A stretch of DNA of 64,000 nt from Polaromonas sp. (GCA_021731285.1 JAKFXR010000027.1:1-64000); one strand, 5' to 3'. Positions 1-8,777 are shown, counted from the stretch's first letter. Notes: generated from the sequence alone by a model not told the origin. Numbers and translations are program-made.

Positions 1-360
1 GTCCAGAAAGGTGCGGGTGGCAAAAATATCAAACACGCTCGGCTGCAGAGGAATGATCACCTTGTCGGCCAGCTTGATCACATCATTGAAGCGCCACCCA
101 TGCAGACCACCGGGGGTATCCAGAACAACGTGGGTCGTTCCCTTGGGAGGTTTGACAATCATGTCGGCGTTGACGTCCCAGGTGGTGATGCGGCGAGCGC
201 CTGGGGGACGCAGCCCCAGCCAGAGGCGCGACGATTGCTGGCGATCCGCATCGCCGAGCATGACCTCATGGCCCCGGCTGGCAAAGTAACCCGCAACATT
301 GGTGGCCAACGTCGTTTTACCGACGCCGCCCTTGGGATTGGCAATCACAACCACAGGCAT
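1..360 (-). CDS. ParA/MinD-type partition ATPase, C-terminus beyond left edge
   Basis: Reading leftwards from an ATG at 360, an open frame of 120 codons runs off the edge without a stop. It begins MPVVVIANPKGGVGKTTLAT, with the deviant Walker A box KGGVGKTT at residues 9-16, followed by DADRQQSS (Walker A' region) and VVLDTPGG (Walker B) near residue 90. This is the P-loop ATPase family of ParA/MinD/Soj, which forms ATP-dependent dimers to move DNA or protein cargo. An AGGAGA ribosome site lies 5 bases before the ATG. The short spacing between motifs fits the small stand-alone ParA-like proteins of Betaproteobacteria, but cargo and partner (ParB?) lie outside the window, so chromosome, plasmid or other cargo cannot be decided. 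Confidence 0.85.
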   Translation of the reverse strand, partial: MPVVVIANPKGGVGKTTLATNVAGYFASRGHEVMLGDADRQQSSRLWLGLRPPGARRITTWDVNADMIVKPPKGTTHVVLDTPGGLHGWRFNDVIKLADKVIIPLQPSVFDIFATRTFLD

Positions 361-459
361 ACGAATCTCCTGAAATTTTTACGTATGGTAACGGCAGCCG
401 GTGCACCGCTCGAGAATTTTGATGAAACAGGGGTCCCGCCCTTTGTTGACAAGGCAACA

Positions 460-480
460 TTGCTATATATTTAATAGCAA
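460..480. repeat. AT-rich hairpin of a dispersed intergenic repeat
   Basis: TTGCTAT and ATAGCAA arms enclose a short AT-rich centre in the gap between the ParA-like gene and the kinase, followed by CAAGCC. Related TGCTA...TAGCA hairpins occur at 13454 and 19943 and a degenerate one at 9005. It may act as a bidirectional terminator or be a mobile repeat unit; only the palindrome itself is seen. Confidence 0.45.
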
Positions 481-531
481 TCAAGCCTTGCCGTTGCTTG
501 CGGCAGGTGCTGCGAGTCAAGAGCCCTGAAC

Positions 532-2418
532 TCAGTTACGCAGTTCCTGGGATTCCTTGCGCATTTTCTCCGTAGCCCGCCGCTCCTGGCAAACCGGGTG
601 ATTGGCAAAAGCCGGTTTGGCGCACTGCTCGTTCATGCATATCTGGAAGCCCAGCATCACGCGGTTCTCGCATGCCTGGTTCGGGTTGGAGCTGGCCACG
701 GGTGCCTTGGCCTGTTCTTGAACAGCTGCTGCGGGGGCCTCCGCCGCTGCAGGCTTGGCCGGTGCGGTTTTGGCGGGCAAAACCTTTTCGACCACTGCGG
801 CGATGCGCTTGGCAACCGGCTTCGACGCTGCGCTGAGAGGGGCGGATGCTACAGCACGCGCCGCGGTGGCTGGCGCAACATTTCCGGGCGCTGTCGTAGC
901 CTCGGAGGATGAAGATGGCACCGCAGGTGCGGCCACCTCACTGGTCGCGGCAGGCCCACCGGACATGAACTTGAAACCGATTCCTGCAACAGCCAGCAGA
1001 GCCACACCGGCAAAAATATACACGGGCGTTTTTGACTTGCCAACCTGGCTTGCAGGCTCTTTTGAAATTTCTTGCGCTTGAGGCGGTGCGATTTGCGCTT
1101 GCGGTGGAGAGACAGGCACAGGCGCGGGGGTCGCTACTGCCATCACAGTGGCTTCCGGGTCAGGGGATCCGCTGGGAACAGCCACCGCCTCCGGCTCTGC
1201 CGCATTGCCGGCCTGCAAGCGGGCCCATTCGGTCACCGGCTCCTGGGCAACCGTAGCAGTCACCGTGCTGGTGACCGTGCCAGTGCCCGATCCGTCGGCC
1301 ACGCTGTTACCCGTCAGTTTTTTGAGGCGCCGACGGGCCAGGTCGGCGTAAATACCCGAGGGAAATTTATCCAGAAAACCTTCCAGGTCTTCGAGATCTT
1401 CGGTGTCCTTGATGTCCTTCCAGTAGACCAGCTCCAGTTCCTGCGTCACCGTCGAACCGGTGTCGGTGCCCGAAGAACGCAGCCTGGTGGAAGTGGATCC
1501 GCCGGCAAGCGATCCGCGCATGCCCGTGTCCGTGGCAGTGCCGCCAGCGCGGCCAGGCTGGCTGGGCGGGGGAACAATGGTCGGGTCAGCCACCTGGCTG
1601 CTGGCATCCTGCAGGGCCTGCGCAAATTCCTGCGCGGTCGCAAACCGCTGGTCGCGCTTTTTGGCGAGGGCACGCGCCATCACTGCATCAATGGCCGGAG
1701 GCAGCAGCTCATTGAACGAGCTGGGGGCTGCAGGCGTGTGGCTGACGATTTGCTGGATGATGGAAAAGTCGGTGTCGCCATCAAATGGCCGCTTGCCAGT
1801 CAGCAACTGGTACAGGACGATGCCAGCCGCGAAGAGATCCGAGCGTGCGTCCACGGGCAGTCCCTGCACCTGCTCCGGGGACATGTATTTAAGGGTCCCG
1901 ACCATGGTTCCCTGTGTCCGCGTGGCTTCGCCGGAGTCCTGGATGCGCGCCACCCCGAAATCCGTGAGTTTGACCCGGCCATTGGCTTCGATCAGCAAAT
2001 TGGCCGGCTTGACGTCCCGGTGAACGATGCTCTGCCGGTGTGCATATTCCAGCGCAGACAAAAGCTCGCGGACCATGCCGAAAGACTGCTCCAGCGTGTA
2101 GCGCTTTCCGCCATCGAGGTGGTGTTTGAGGTCCTCGCCCTGGATGAACTCCATGACCAGGTAAGCCATGTCGCCATGGCGATCCGAGTCGTAGACGCTG
2201 ACAATGTTGGGGTGCTGAAGGCGGGCCGCCGAGCGGGCTTCGGTCTTGAAGCGTGCCTCGTATTCAACGGCGGCTTCCTCGGACAGGTTTTCGACCTTGA
2301 TGGTCTTGATCGCAACACGGCGGTCCAGATTCGGATCCAGCGCCTCATACACGAGCCCCATCGCGCCTTTTCCGAGAACGCGGATGATGTCATACCGACC
2401 CAGCTTTTGCAGACTCAT
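532..2418 (-). CDS. membrane-anchored Ser/Thr protein kinase (Hanks type)
   Basis: 628 residues. An N-terminal eukaryotic-like kinase domain spans about residues 8-270: glycine loop GKGAMG at 16-21, ATP-binding VAIK with Lys38, catalytic HRDVKPAN with Asp135, DFG with Asp153, and the APE-like SPEQ at 180. A linker of about 190 residues rich in Gly/Thr/Pro follows, then one membrane helix at about 465-485 (YIFAGVALLAVAGIGF), an Ala/Pro-rich stretch, and a C-terminal segment with five or six cysteines (CENRVMLGFQICMNEQCAKP). The kinase is therefore cytoplasmic and the Cys-rich end probably periplasmic. The cyclase-FHA gene lies 54 bases upstream in the same direction; its FHA domain is a plausible reader of phosphothreonine made by this kinase. 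Substrate unknown. Confidence 0.93.
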   Translation of the reverse strand: MSLQKLGRYDIIRVLGKGAMGLVYEALDPNLDRRVAIKTIKVENLSEEAAVEYEARFKTEARSAARLQHPNIVSVYDSDRHGDMAYLVMEFIQGEDLKHHLDGGKRYTLEQSFGMVRELLSALEYAHRQSIVHRDVKPANLLIEANGRVKLTDFGVARIQDSGEATRTQGTMVGTLKYMSPEQVQGLPVDARSDLFAAGIVLYQLLTGKRPFDGDTDFSIIQQIVSHTPAAPSSFNELLPPAIDAVMARALAKKRDQRFATAQEFAQALQDASSQVADPTIVPPPSQPGRAGGTATDTGMRGSLAGGSTSTRLRSSGTDTGSTVTQELELVYWKDIKDTEDLEDLEGFLDKFPSGIYADLARRRLKKLTGNSVADGSGTGTVTSTVTATVAQEPVTEWARLQAGNAAEPEAVAVPSGSPDPEATVMAVATPAPVPVSPPQAQIAPPQAQEISKEPASQVGKSKTPVYIFAGVALLAVAGIGFKFMSGGPAATSEVAAPAVPSSSSEATTAPGNVAPATAARAVASAPLSAASKPVAKRIAAVVEKVLPAKTAPAKPAAAEAPAAAVQEQAKAPVASSNPNQACENRVMLGFQICMNEQCAKPAFANHPVCQERRATEKMRKESQELRN

Positions 2419-2472
2419 GGATTACTCGGACCCCGCGGCAAGATACGTTTGGAAACAGTCGATTCTAGGGCC

Positions 2473-3360
2473 TCAGCTGCCGATCGAAAAATTGAGGACA
2501 GGACTGCCTTCCTTGCGTTCGCAGCCGGCGGAGATCTGTCCGCTGCCCACCAGATAACACTCCGTGCGGCGCAACACCACCGCTTCACTCTGGTTGCCAA
2601 AATACACCCAGGTGCCATAGCTCGACGCATCCGAAAGAACAAACTGCCCGCCGCGCCACTCGAGGGTGGCATGCATCCTGGAAACGCGCGGGTCGTTCAG
2701 GGCCAGGGACGCGCCTGCACCCCGGCCTATGGAGGCCTTGGGGCTGCCGGCATGGAGTTTGAGAACCTGCTCCCCCGCCACAAGCTCCAGAACCACCGGC
2801 GCGGTATTGGCCACCATCGACCGCCCCATCATGGTGGCGTCTTCGTCGCGGCCGGACTGCCATTCCACACGATAGATGTGGCTGGTCTCGGCCTTGCCCC
2901 GCAGGTGAATGGGCCCCAGACTGCGCAAAGCAGCGCGTTGCAGGGGAGCCAGGGCCGTCCAGACATTCTGGGTGGTGAGAATCTGCGCCGCTCCGGCCAG
3001 ATCGGCCAGACGCGCTGCAGAATTGACCGTATCGCCAAAACAGTCGCCGTCAATCTCGACGACCTCTCCCGACTCAATGCCCATCTGCATCTGCACCGGC
3101 GCACCGCTGCCGCCGGGCTGGATGGGGTTTTCGAGCAGACGTTTCTGGATGCTGATACAGGCAGCCAGGGCATCGCCCTCGTGCGGAAACACCACAAACA
3201 GGCCGTCACCCAACAACTTGACGACACGGCCCTGGTGCTGCTGGAAGTCCTGGCTCAAAGCACTAACCAGTTGTGTGACGAAACGCGAAGCAGTTTCGTC
3301 ACCCAGACGCTCAAACATGCTGGTACTGCCGACCACGTCGGCAAAAACGACGGTTGTCAT
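2473..3360 (-). CDS. class III adenylate/guanylate cyclase domain fused to FHA domain
   Basis: 295 residues from the ATG at 3360 (a TTG at 3393 would add 11 basic residues; ATG preferred because family members start just before the first beta strand). MTTVVFADVVGSTSM carries the first metal Asp (Asp8), and KLLGDGLFVVF the second; FGDTVNSAARL is the conserved segment before the cyclase C-terminus. Residues about 195-280 form an FHA domain: SIGRG, SRMHA and YGTWV match the phosphothreonine-binding loops. Class III cyclases make cAMP or cGMP; the transition-state residues are not complete enough by eye to say which, or whether it is active. Probably co-transcribed with the kinase downstream, which suggests phosphorylation-dependent recruitment. 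Confidence 0.85.
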   Translation of the reverse strand: MTTVVFADVVGSTSMFERLGDETASRFVTQLVSALSQDFQQHQGRVVKLLGDGLFVVFPHEGDALAACISIQKRLLENPIQPGGSGAPVQMQMGIESGEVVEIDGDCFGDTVNSAARLADLAGAAQILTTQNVWTALAPLQRAALRSLGPIHLRGKAETSHIYRVEWQSGRDEDATMMGRSMVANTAPVVLELVAGEQVLKLHAGSPKASIGRGAGASLALNDPRVSRMHATLEWRGGQFVLSDASSYGTWVYFGNQSEAVVLRRTECYLVGSGQISAGCERKEGSPVLNFSIGS

Positions 3361-3505
3361 GACCCGCCGCCTGTCACGGGCAAAGCGGCGCAAGCAGGGT
3401 TGGGCAGTGGCGCTTCAGCTTTGATGTGCATCTGCCGGATTTTCACAGAAAAGCGCCGGGGAGACGATGTGAGGTTTTACCCTGCCCGCAAAACGGCCAT
3501 GAACA

Positions 3506-4261
3506 CTAGCGCAGGCCGTCCCACAGCAGCTTGCTGCCCGTGAGAAACATGCCCAGATAGAGCAAGCGGTAAAACAGTACGGGATTGATGCGCCTGGCCA
3601 GCCGCACGCCTACCCACACCCCCATGGGCGCCAGCGGCAGCAGAACCAGTGACGTGCCCATGTTGCGCATATCCAGCAGGCCCAGCCAGGCGTAGGGGAT
3701 CCATTTGGACAGATTGATGACAAAGAAAAAGAAGGACAGGGTGGCAGTGAAAGTAAGCGGCGACAGACGCAGCGGAATCACATAAGCGCTGACAGGGGGT
3801 CCACCGGCATGCGCAATAAAACTGGTGAAACCCGAGGTCACCGTCAGCAGCGCGCCCAGCCAGCGCGGCGGCGGCGGACTGTCGGGTTGGGGCGGAAACA
3901 GCAGGCGCTGGGCCAGAAACAGCAGCGTGAATGCGCCCACCACGGCGGCCACCGTGGACGCTGACAGCACCTTGAAGAGCAGCATGCCAACGACGGTACC
4001 CACCAGACCAAAAGGAACCAGGAACTTCACCAGCCGCATGTCGAAATTCTTGCGGAAGGCCGCCATGCCCAGCAGGTCGATGGCAAACAGCACCGGCATG
4101 AGGATGGCCGCGGCCTGCGGCACCGTCACCGCCATTGCCATCAGCGGCACGGCCAGCGAGCCCAAGCCCGCGCCGAAGCCGCTTTTGCTGACGCCCAGCA
4201 GCAATACCGCGGGTACCGCTACCAGATAAAAAAACGGGTCAGAGATGAACGGGAGAACCAA
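3506..4261 (-). CDS. TSUP (TauE/SafE) family membrane transporter
   Basis: 251 residues from a TTG codon two bases after the upstream stop, giving VLPFISDPFFYLVAVPAVLLLG as the first helix. A longer frame to 4387 exists but its first 42 residues overlap the upstream gene and are unlike the family. About eight hydrophobic helices are visible with the family's GxSKSGFGAGLG near the start and TSGFTSFIAHAGGPP in the second repeat half. TSUP proteins export or import small sulfur or carbon anions such as sulfite, sulfoacetate or taurine. Nothing nearby points to a substrate. Start codon is the least certain part. Confidence 0.8.
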   Translation of the reverse strand: MVLPFISDPFFYLVAVPAVLLLGVSKSGFGAGLGSLAVPLMAMAVTVPQAAAILMPVLFAIDLLGMAAFRKNFDMRLVKFLVPFGLVGTVVGMLLFKVLSASTVAAVVGAFTLLFLAQRLLFPPQPDSPPPPRWLGALLTVTSGFTSFIAHAGGPPVSAYVIPLRLSPLTFTATLSFFFFVINLSKWIPYAWLGLLDMRNMGTSLVLLPLAPMGVWVGVRLARRINPVLFYRLLYLGMFLTGSKLLWDGLR

Positions 4262-4263
4262 AC

Positions 4264-4872
4264 CTAGGGCCCCGCAAGCTCGAGGTAGGCCTGCCGCGTT
4301 TCGGGCGCCACGGCATCGAGCAACTGCGCATGCGACGTCCGGTGCCGCACCAGCATGCGCGCCGACGCCACGGTTCTGGACCTGCAATACCAGTGACAGG
4401 TGTGTTGCAGCAAAAACAGTTCGGCCGACAGTGTGAACGCCCTTTTGCGGGGGGACCGGTCCATCCCGCTTTTTGCACTGCGGCTCACGCCTGCTGCGTG
4501 AATGGCCAGGGCCTGGCGCAGGTCAAAAGTTGATCCAGGGAAAAGCTTCCAGGCATAAGGCAGTGACCAGGGCAGCTTGCTCACCCGAAGTTGGTCAGCA
4601 TCCAGGGTCGCCAGCCCCGCAACGAATCGGCCAAGCTGCTCGCACAGCGCCTGTTCAGAAGGCGACTGCAAATTCCATATCTGGGTGCGGCGCTCGGGGT
4701 CCTGCTCAGACAGGGCACGCATATACCCCTCGGTCAGGCCCTCCATGAGTTTTTCTATCTGGTACTTGCCCAAGTGGCTTGCCAGCAGGGCAATGCGCCT
4801 GCGCTGATCCCGGGCATTGAGCATGTACAAGCCCAGGCTGGTCATCAGCACCAGCAGAACAATTAATTCCAT
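4264..4872 (-). CDS. hypothetical protein with one N-terminal membrane helix
   Basis: 202 residues from ATG (a GTG lies one codon earlier). MELIVLLVLMTSLGLYML is a single membrane anchor, followed by a basic ARDQRRR segment and a soluble mostly helical domain with ALCEQLGRFVAGLATLDADQL and a C-terminal LSAELFLLQHTCHWYCRSR. No known family is recognised. Its stop is two bases before the likely start of the TSUP gene, so the two are probably co-transcribed. The length of its frame and its tight spacing to the next gene support a real gene. Confidence 0.6.
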   Translation of the reverse strand: MELIVLLVLMTSLGLYMLNARDQRRRIALLASHLGKYQIEKLMEGLTEGYMRALSEQDPERRTQIWNLQSPSEQALCEQLGRFVAGLATLDADQLRVSKLPWSLPYAWKLFPGSTFDLRQALAIHAAGVSRSAKSGMDRSPRKRAFTLSAELFLLQHTCHWYCRSRTVASARMLVRHRTSHAQLLDAVAPETRQAYLELAGP

Positions 4873-4941
4873 CACTGCGTCGCGGTCGTTGGCAAGACCT
4901 CAGTGTAGTGCTCGCCCGCGCCCGACGGCGCTCCGGCCAGA

Positions 4942-6147
4942 CTAGACCCGCTCAAGCACCAGCGCAATCCCCTGCCCCACGCCAATGCACATGGTGCACA
5001 GGGCGTAACGACCGCCGGTGCGGTGCAACTGGTTGACCGCCGTGGTGACAAGCCGCGCGCCGGATGCGCCCAGCGGGTGGCCCAGCGCAATCGCACCGCC
5101 GTTCGGGTTGACGCGCGCGTCGTCGTCCTGCAAACCCAGCAGGCGCAGCACTGCCAGGCCCTGGGCAGCGAAGGCTTCATTGAGTTCAATCACGTCCATT
5201 TGCGCCAGGCTCAGGCCTGTCAGTGCCAGCACTTTTTCGGTTGCGGGTGCGGGGCCTATGCCCATGATGCGCGGCGGCACACCGGCCGTCGCCATACCGA
5301 CGATGCGGGCGCGCGGCGTCAAACCGTTTTCCCGGGCAGCCTCTTCATTGGCGATCAACAAGGCGCAGGCGCCGTCGTTCACGCCCGAGGCATTGCCGGC
5401 AGTCACGCTGCCATCGGGCCGCACCGCGCCCTTGAGTTTGGCCAAAGCGTCCATGGAGGTTTCGCGCGGGTGCTCGTCCTTGCTGACCACCACCGGATCA
5501 CCCTTTTTCTGCGCAATCGTCACCGGCGTGATCTCGGCGTCAAAGAAGCCTGACTTCTGCGCCGCGACCGCCTTGAGCTGCGAGGCCAGCGCCATCCTGT
5601 CCTGGTCTTCGCGGCTGATCTTGTAGTCAGTGGCGACGTTTTCCGCCGTCTCCGGCATGGCATCAACGCCGTACTTTTCCTTCATCAGCTTGTTGACGAA
5701 ACGCCAGCCTATGGTGGTGTCATAGATTTGCGCGGCGCGGCTGAAAGCGCTTTCGGCCTTGGCCATCACGAAGGGCGCCCGGCTCATGCTCTCGACGCCA
5801 CCGGCGATCATCATGCGGGCCTCGCCTGCCTTGATCGCGCGGGCAGCCGAACCCACCGCATCCATGCCAGAGCCGCACAGGCGATTGATGGTGGCACCGG
5901 GCAGTTCCAGCGGCAAACCGGCCAGCAAGGTGGCCATGTGGGCCACATTGCGGTTGTCTTCGCCTGCCTGGTTGACGCAGCCGTAAATCACATCGGTCAC
6001 GGCCAGCCAGTCCACCTTCGGGTTGCGCGCCATCAGCGCCTTCAGCGGCACGGCACCCAGGTCGTCGGTGCGCACACTGCTCAAGGCGCCGCCATAACGG
6101 CCGAAGGGCGTGCGGATGGCATCACAGATAAAGGCTTGATGGGTCAT
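4942..6147 (-). CDS. pcaF: 3-oxoadipyl-CoA / acetyl-CoA thiolase
   Basis: 401 residues, full length for a thiolase. Catalytic Cys90 lies in NRLCGSGMDAV, the His in GHPLGASGAR, and the second Cys in CTMCIGVGQG; GGVESMSRAPFV is the conserved CoA-loop region. The enzyme cleaves 3-oxoadipyl-CoA to succinyl-CoA and acetyl-CoA, the last step of the beta-ketoadipate pathway. The assignment to PcaF rather than a general thiolase rests on its place after pcaI and pcaJ on the same strand, 55 bases after pcaJ, and on the divergent PcaR-like regulator. A role in phenylacetate or dicarboxylate breakdown is possible too. Confidence 0.9.
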   Translation of the reverse strand: MTHQAFICDAIRTPFGRYGGALSSVRTDDLGAVPLKALMARNPKVDWLAVTDVIYGCVNQAGEDNRNVAHMATLLAGLPLELPGATINRLCGSGMDAVGSAARAIKAGEARMMIAGGVESMSRAPFVMAKAESAFSRAAQIYDTTIGWRFVNKLMKEKYGVDAMPETAENVATDYKISREDQDRMALASQLKAVAAQKSGFFDAEITPVTIAQKKGDPVVVSKDEHPRETSMDALAKLKGAVRPDGSVTAGNASGVNDGACALLIANEEAARENGLTPRARIVGMATAGVPPRIMGIGPAPATEKVLALTGLSLAQMDVIELNEAFAAQGLAVLRLLGLQDDDARVNPNGGAIALGHPLGASGARLVTTAVNQLHRTGGRYALCTMCIGVGQGIALVLERV

Positions 6148-6202
6148 GAGGGTTGCTCCGTAAATTAAAAGGGTTGTGCATGCGGCGCTCGCCGCGGTGG
6201 TA

Positions 6203-6847
6203 TCAGCTCGCGATGGGCAAGCCGATCAATGTTTCAAGGCCGGTGTGCGTGAGCCCGCCAACCATATCGACCAGCTTCAAGCCTTGCGGCGTGCAATCCA
6301 GCGTGGCCAGTTCGGTGTAAATCCGTTTGACGCAGCCAATGCCGGTCATGGGGTAAGTGCAGGTTTTGACCACCTTGCTCTGCCCCTGTTTGGTGAGCAG
6401 GTCCATCATCACCCAGGTTTGTCTGGCGCCAACGGCCAGGTCCATGGCCCCACCGACCGCGGGGATGGCGCCTGGCTCGCCGGTGCTCCAGTTGGCCAGG
6501 TCGCCCGTGGCGGAGACCTGAAAAGCGCCCAGGACACAGATGTCCAGATGGCCGCCACGCATCATGGCAAAGCTGTCGGCATGGTGAAAATAAGAGCCGC
6601 CCCTGAGCAGGGTCACAGGCTGCTTGCCCGCGTTGATCAGGTCAAAGTCTTCGTCCGCCTCCAGCGGAGCCGGGCCCATGCCCAGAATGCCGTTTTCACT
6701 TTGCAGGACAACCTCGATGCCAGATGGCAAATGGTTGGCCACCAGGGTCGGCATGCCTATGCCCAGGTTGACATAGGCGCCGTCATGGATGTCGCGTGCC
6801 ACCCGGGCCGCGAGCTGGTCTTTGCTGAGTCGCTGATAAGTTGCCAT
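6203..6847 (-). CDS. pcaJ: 3-oxoadipate CoA-transferase subunit B
   Basis: 214 residues. The B-subunit signature LQSENGILGMG holds the catalytic glutamate (Glu of SENG, near residue 51), which forms the CoA thioester intermediate; GGAMDLAVGARQTWVMM is the conserved second segment. With PcaI it moves CoA from succinyl-CoA to 3-oxoadipate in the cytoplasm. The start lies two bases after the pcaI stop, which indicates translational coupling and fixed subunit ratio. Confidence 0.92.
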   Translation of the reverse strand: MATYQRLSKDQLAARVARDIHDGAYVNLGIGMPTLVANHLPSGIEVVLQSENGILGMGPAPLEADEDFDLINAGKQPVTLLRGGSYFHHADSFAMMRGGHLDICVLGAFQVSATGDLANWSTGEPGAIPAVGGAMDLAVGARQTWVMMDLLTKQGQSKVVKTCTYPMTGIGCVKRIYTELATLDCTPQGLKLVDMVGGLTHTGLETLIGLPIAS

Positions 6848-6849
6848 GC

Positions 6850-7551
6850 TCAGGCCGCCAGTTTGAAGCCGCCGGCCGAGGTGGCCTGCCGGTCTATCCT
6901 CACCACCCTGTGCACATAAATGCCCGGGGTGACGATGTGTTCGGGGTCCATGTCGCCCAGCTCGACAACCTCGTGCACGGTAGCCACCGTGAGTCTGGCT
7001 GCCGTGGCCATGACGGGACCGAAGTTGCGCGCGGCCTTTCGGTAGGTCAGGTTGCCCCAGCGGTCCCCCTGCTCAGCCTTGATCAGTGCCACGTCGCCGT
7101 GAATCGGCATTTCGAGCACGTAGTGCCTGCCATGGATCTCCCGCGTCTCCCGGCCTTTGGCCAGCTCTGTCCCAAAGGCTGTCGGCGAGAAAAACGCGCC
7201 AATCCCCGCGCCTGCGGCTCGTATGCGCTCGGCCAGGTTGCCTTGGGGCACCAGTTCGAGTTCGAGTTTGCCGGAGCGGTACAAGCCATCAAAAACATGG
7301 CTGTCCGCCTGGCGCGGAAAGCTGCAGATGATTTTGCGCACCCGCCCCGTTTTCAGCAGCGCCGCCAGGCCTGTATCGCCATTGCCGGCATTGTTGTTGA
7401 CCACGGTCAAATCCCTGGCGCCTTGCGCGATCAGGCCGTCAATCAGTTCATTGGGAATGCCCGCGGTGCCGAAGCCGCCTATCAGCACCGTCGAGCCGTC
7501 CTGCACACCGGCCAGCGCGTCAGCCACCGACCGGGCTATCTTGTTGATCAT
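6850..7551 (-). CDS. pcaI: 3-oxoadipate CoA-transferase subunit A
   Basis: 233 residues from the ATG at 7551, which has GGAG seven bases upstream; a TTG at 7575 would add only eight unlikely residues. The glycine-rich loop TVLIGGFGTAGIPNELID and the segment GIGAFFSPTAFGTELAKG are typical of the A subunit. It pairs with PcaJ as the 3-oxoadipate:succinyl-CoA transferase. It is the first gene of pcaIJF, divergent from the IclR regulator, and its promoter must lie in the 102-base gap that carries the IclR-type operator. Confidence 0.92.
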   Translation of the reverse strand: MINKIARSVADALAGVQDGSTVLIGGFGTAGIPNELIDGLIAQGARDLTVVNNNAGNGDTGLAALLKTGRVRKIICSFPRQADSHVFDGLYRSGKLELELVPQGNLAERIRAAGAGIGAFFSPTAFGTELAKGRETREIHGRHYVLEMPIHGDVALIKAEQGDRWGNLTYRKAARNFGPVMATAARLTVATVHEVVELGDMDPEHIVTPGIYVHRVVRIDRQATSAGGFKLAA

Positions 7552-7599
7552 GAAACTGCTCCGCAGCGCAAACAAAACTGGATGGGATGATTGATATTT

Positions 7600-7633
7600 G
7601 TTCGTATAACGAACAAATGTTCGTATAATGAAT
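7600..7633. promoter_or_regulatory. IclR/PcaR-type operator, two copies 19 bp apart
   Basis: GTTCGTATAACGAAC (7600-7614) is a perfect 6-3-6 palindrome; GTTCGTATAATGAAT (7619-7633) is a second copy with two changes in its right arm. Both resemble the GTTCGAT-AT-CGAAC half-site pattern known for PcaR and other IclR-family activators. The pair lies between divergent pcaI and the regulator gene, so it probably serves both activation of pcaIJF and autoregulation. Confidence 0.75.
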
Positions 7634-7653
7634 TCTAGGAGATTTTATTCCCC

Positions 7654-8481
7654 ATGGCAATGACAGCGTCTTCGCACGCATCTGACGGTCTGCCCGGTCC
7701 CACGCCGGGAGACAGCTATGTGCAATCGTTCGCCCGCGGGCTGGAGGTGATCCGCTCCTTCAGCGCGCTCTCACCCCGACAGACGCTGAGCGAGGTCGCT
7801 GCGCGCAGCGGCCTGAGCCGCGCCGGTGCGCGCCGCATCCTGCTGACGCTGCAGACACTGGGGTATGTCAGCAGCGACGGCAAGTATTTTTCGCTGACGC
7901 CCCGCATCCTCGATCTCGGGTTTGCCTACCTGTCGTCCATGCCGATATGGAACACCGCCGAGCCTGTCATGGAGGGACTGGCCCGGGAAGTGAAGGAGTC
8001 ATGCTCTGCGGCGGTGCTGGACGGCACGGACATCGTGTACGTCATGCGCGTGTCCACCCACAAGATCATGAGCATTGCTTTGGGCGTGGGTTCACGGCTT
8101 CCGGCCTATTGCACCTCCATGGGTCGCGTGCTGCTGGCGGCAGCTCCCGACAAGGAGGTCATGGCCTGCCTGAAGGCCTCGCAACCGAAGCAGCTGACCC
8201 GCCACACCATCACCGACCTGGAGGCCTTGCGATCGAAAATCGCGCAGACCCGCAAACAGGGCTGGTGCCTGGTCAATCAGGAATTGGAGGAAGGCCTGGT
8301 GTCCATGGCCGCACCCATTCACGACCGGCTGGGCCGCACGGTGGCTGCGCTCAATATCAGCGGCCAGGTGAACCGTACCAGCGCCAAGGTCATGCAGGAC
8401 ACCATGCTCGCGCCATTGCTGAACGCCGCGCAATCGATTTCGCGGCTGCTCAGCGTTCAGGGCTCTTCAGCGGGGAGCTAG
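7654..8481 (+). CDS. pcaR: IclR-family regulator of the beta-ketoadipate genes
   Basis: 275 residues. Winged helix at about 25-90 (SFARGLEVIRSF, TLSEVAARSGLSRAGARRI, LGYVSSDGKYFSL) followed by an IclR effector domain to the end (GSRLPAYCTSMGRVLLA and LVNQELEEGLVSMAAPI are its ligand-pocket landmarks). ATG at 7654 follows an AGGAG at 7637-7641; a second ATG two codons on is closer to usual spacing. Divergent from pcaIJF with an IclR operator between them, so regulation of that operon in response to 3-oxoadipate is the best reading. PobR-type regulators share the fold, but position favours PcaR. Confidence 0.88.
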   Translation: MAMTASSHASDGLPGPTPGDSYVQSFARGLEVIRSFSALSPRQTLSEVAARSGLSRAGARRILLTLQTLGYVSSDGKYFSLTPRILDLGFAYLSSMPIWNTAEPVMEGLAREVKESCSAAVLDGTDIVYVMRVSTHKIMSIALGVGSRLPAYCTSMGRVLLAAAPDKEVMACLKASQPKQLTRHTITDLEALRSKIAQTRKQGWCLVNQELEEGLVSMAAPIHDRLGRTVAALNISGQVNRTSAKVMQDTMLAPLLNAAQSISRLLSVQGSSAGS

Positions 8482-8555
8482 GAAGTTCCCGACGGACCCC
8501 AGGGAACAGCCCCCGTCGGGGGCAGGAAGCTACACGCAGTGAGCGACCGTGGGGG

Positions 8556-8777
8556 CTACGACTTGCGGCTGCCCATCACAAGCACAACCGCACCCAGAAC
8601 AACGGCGCCAATGCTGAGCCATTGGGGGAAGTTGACGGTTTTCTCTTCTTTCACTGTCAACTGGATGGGGCCGATTTTTGCGGCCGTCTTGTCCTGCGTG
8701 AAACTGAAGCCGCCGGTGAAAAAGCCAGCCAGGCCCAGCACGATCAGCACAATGCCGGTGATTTTGATTGCATTCAT
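8556..8777 (-). CDS. DUF3185-type small membrane protein
   Basis: 73 residues with GGAGA five to nine bases before the ATG. Two membrane helices (IKITGIVLIVLGLAGFFTGG and LSIGAVVLGAVVLVMGS) enclose a short polar loop with TVKEEKTV. Length, loop and the ending MGSRK match the DUF3185 family, of unknown function, common in Beta- and Gammaproteobacteria. It stands alone, convergent with the IclR gene; a GC-rich hairpin (AGCCCCCGTCGGGGGC near 8508) lies in the gap between them. Confidence 0.75.
   Translation of the reverse strand: MNAIKITGIVLIVLGLAGFFTGGFSFTQDKTAAKIGPIQLTVKEEKTVNFPQWLSIGAVVLGAVVLVMGSRKS

Noticed and set aside
1072-3543. Long plus-strand open frame of 823 codons opposite the kinase and cyclase genes
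   Set aside because: It is antisense to two genes with clear catalytic motifs, is rich in Arg/His/Gly without domain structure, and arises from GC-rich third positions on the other strand.
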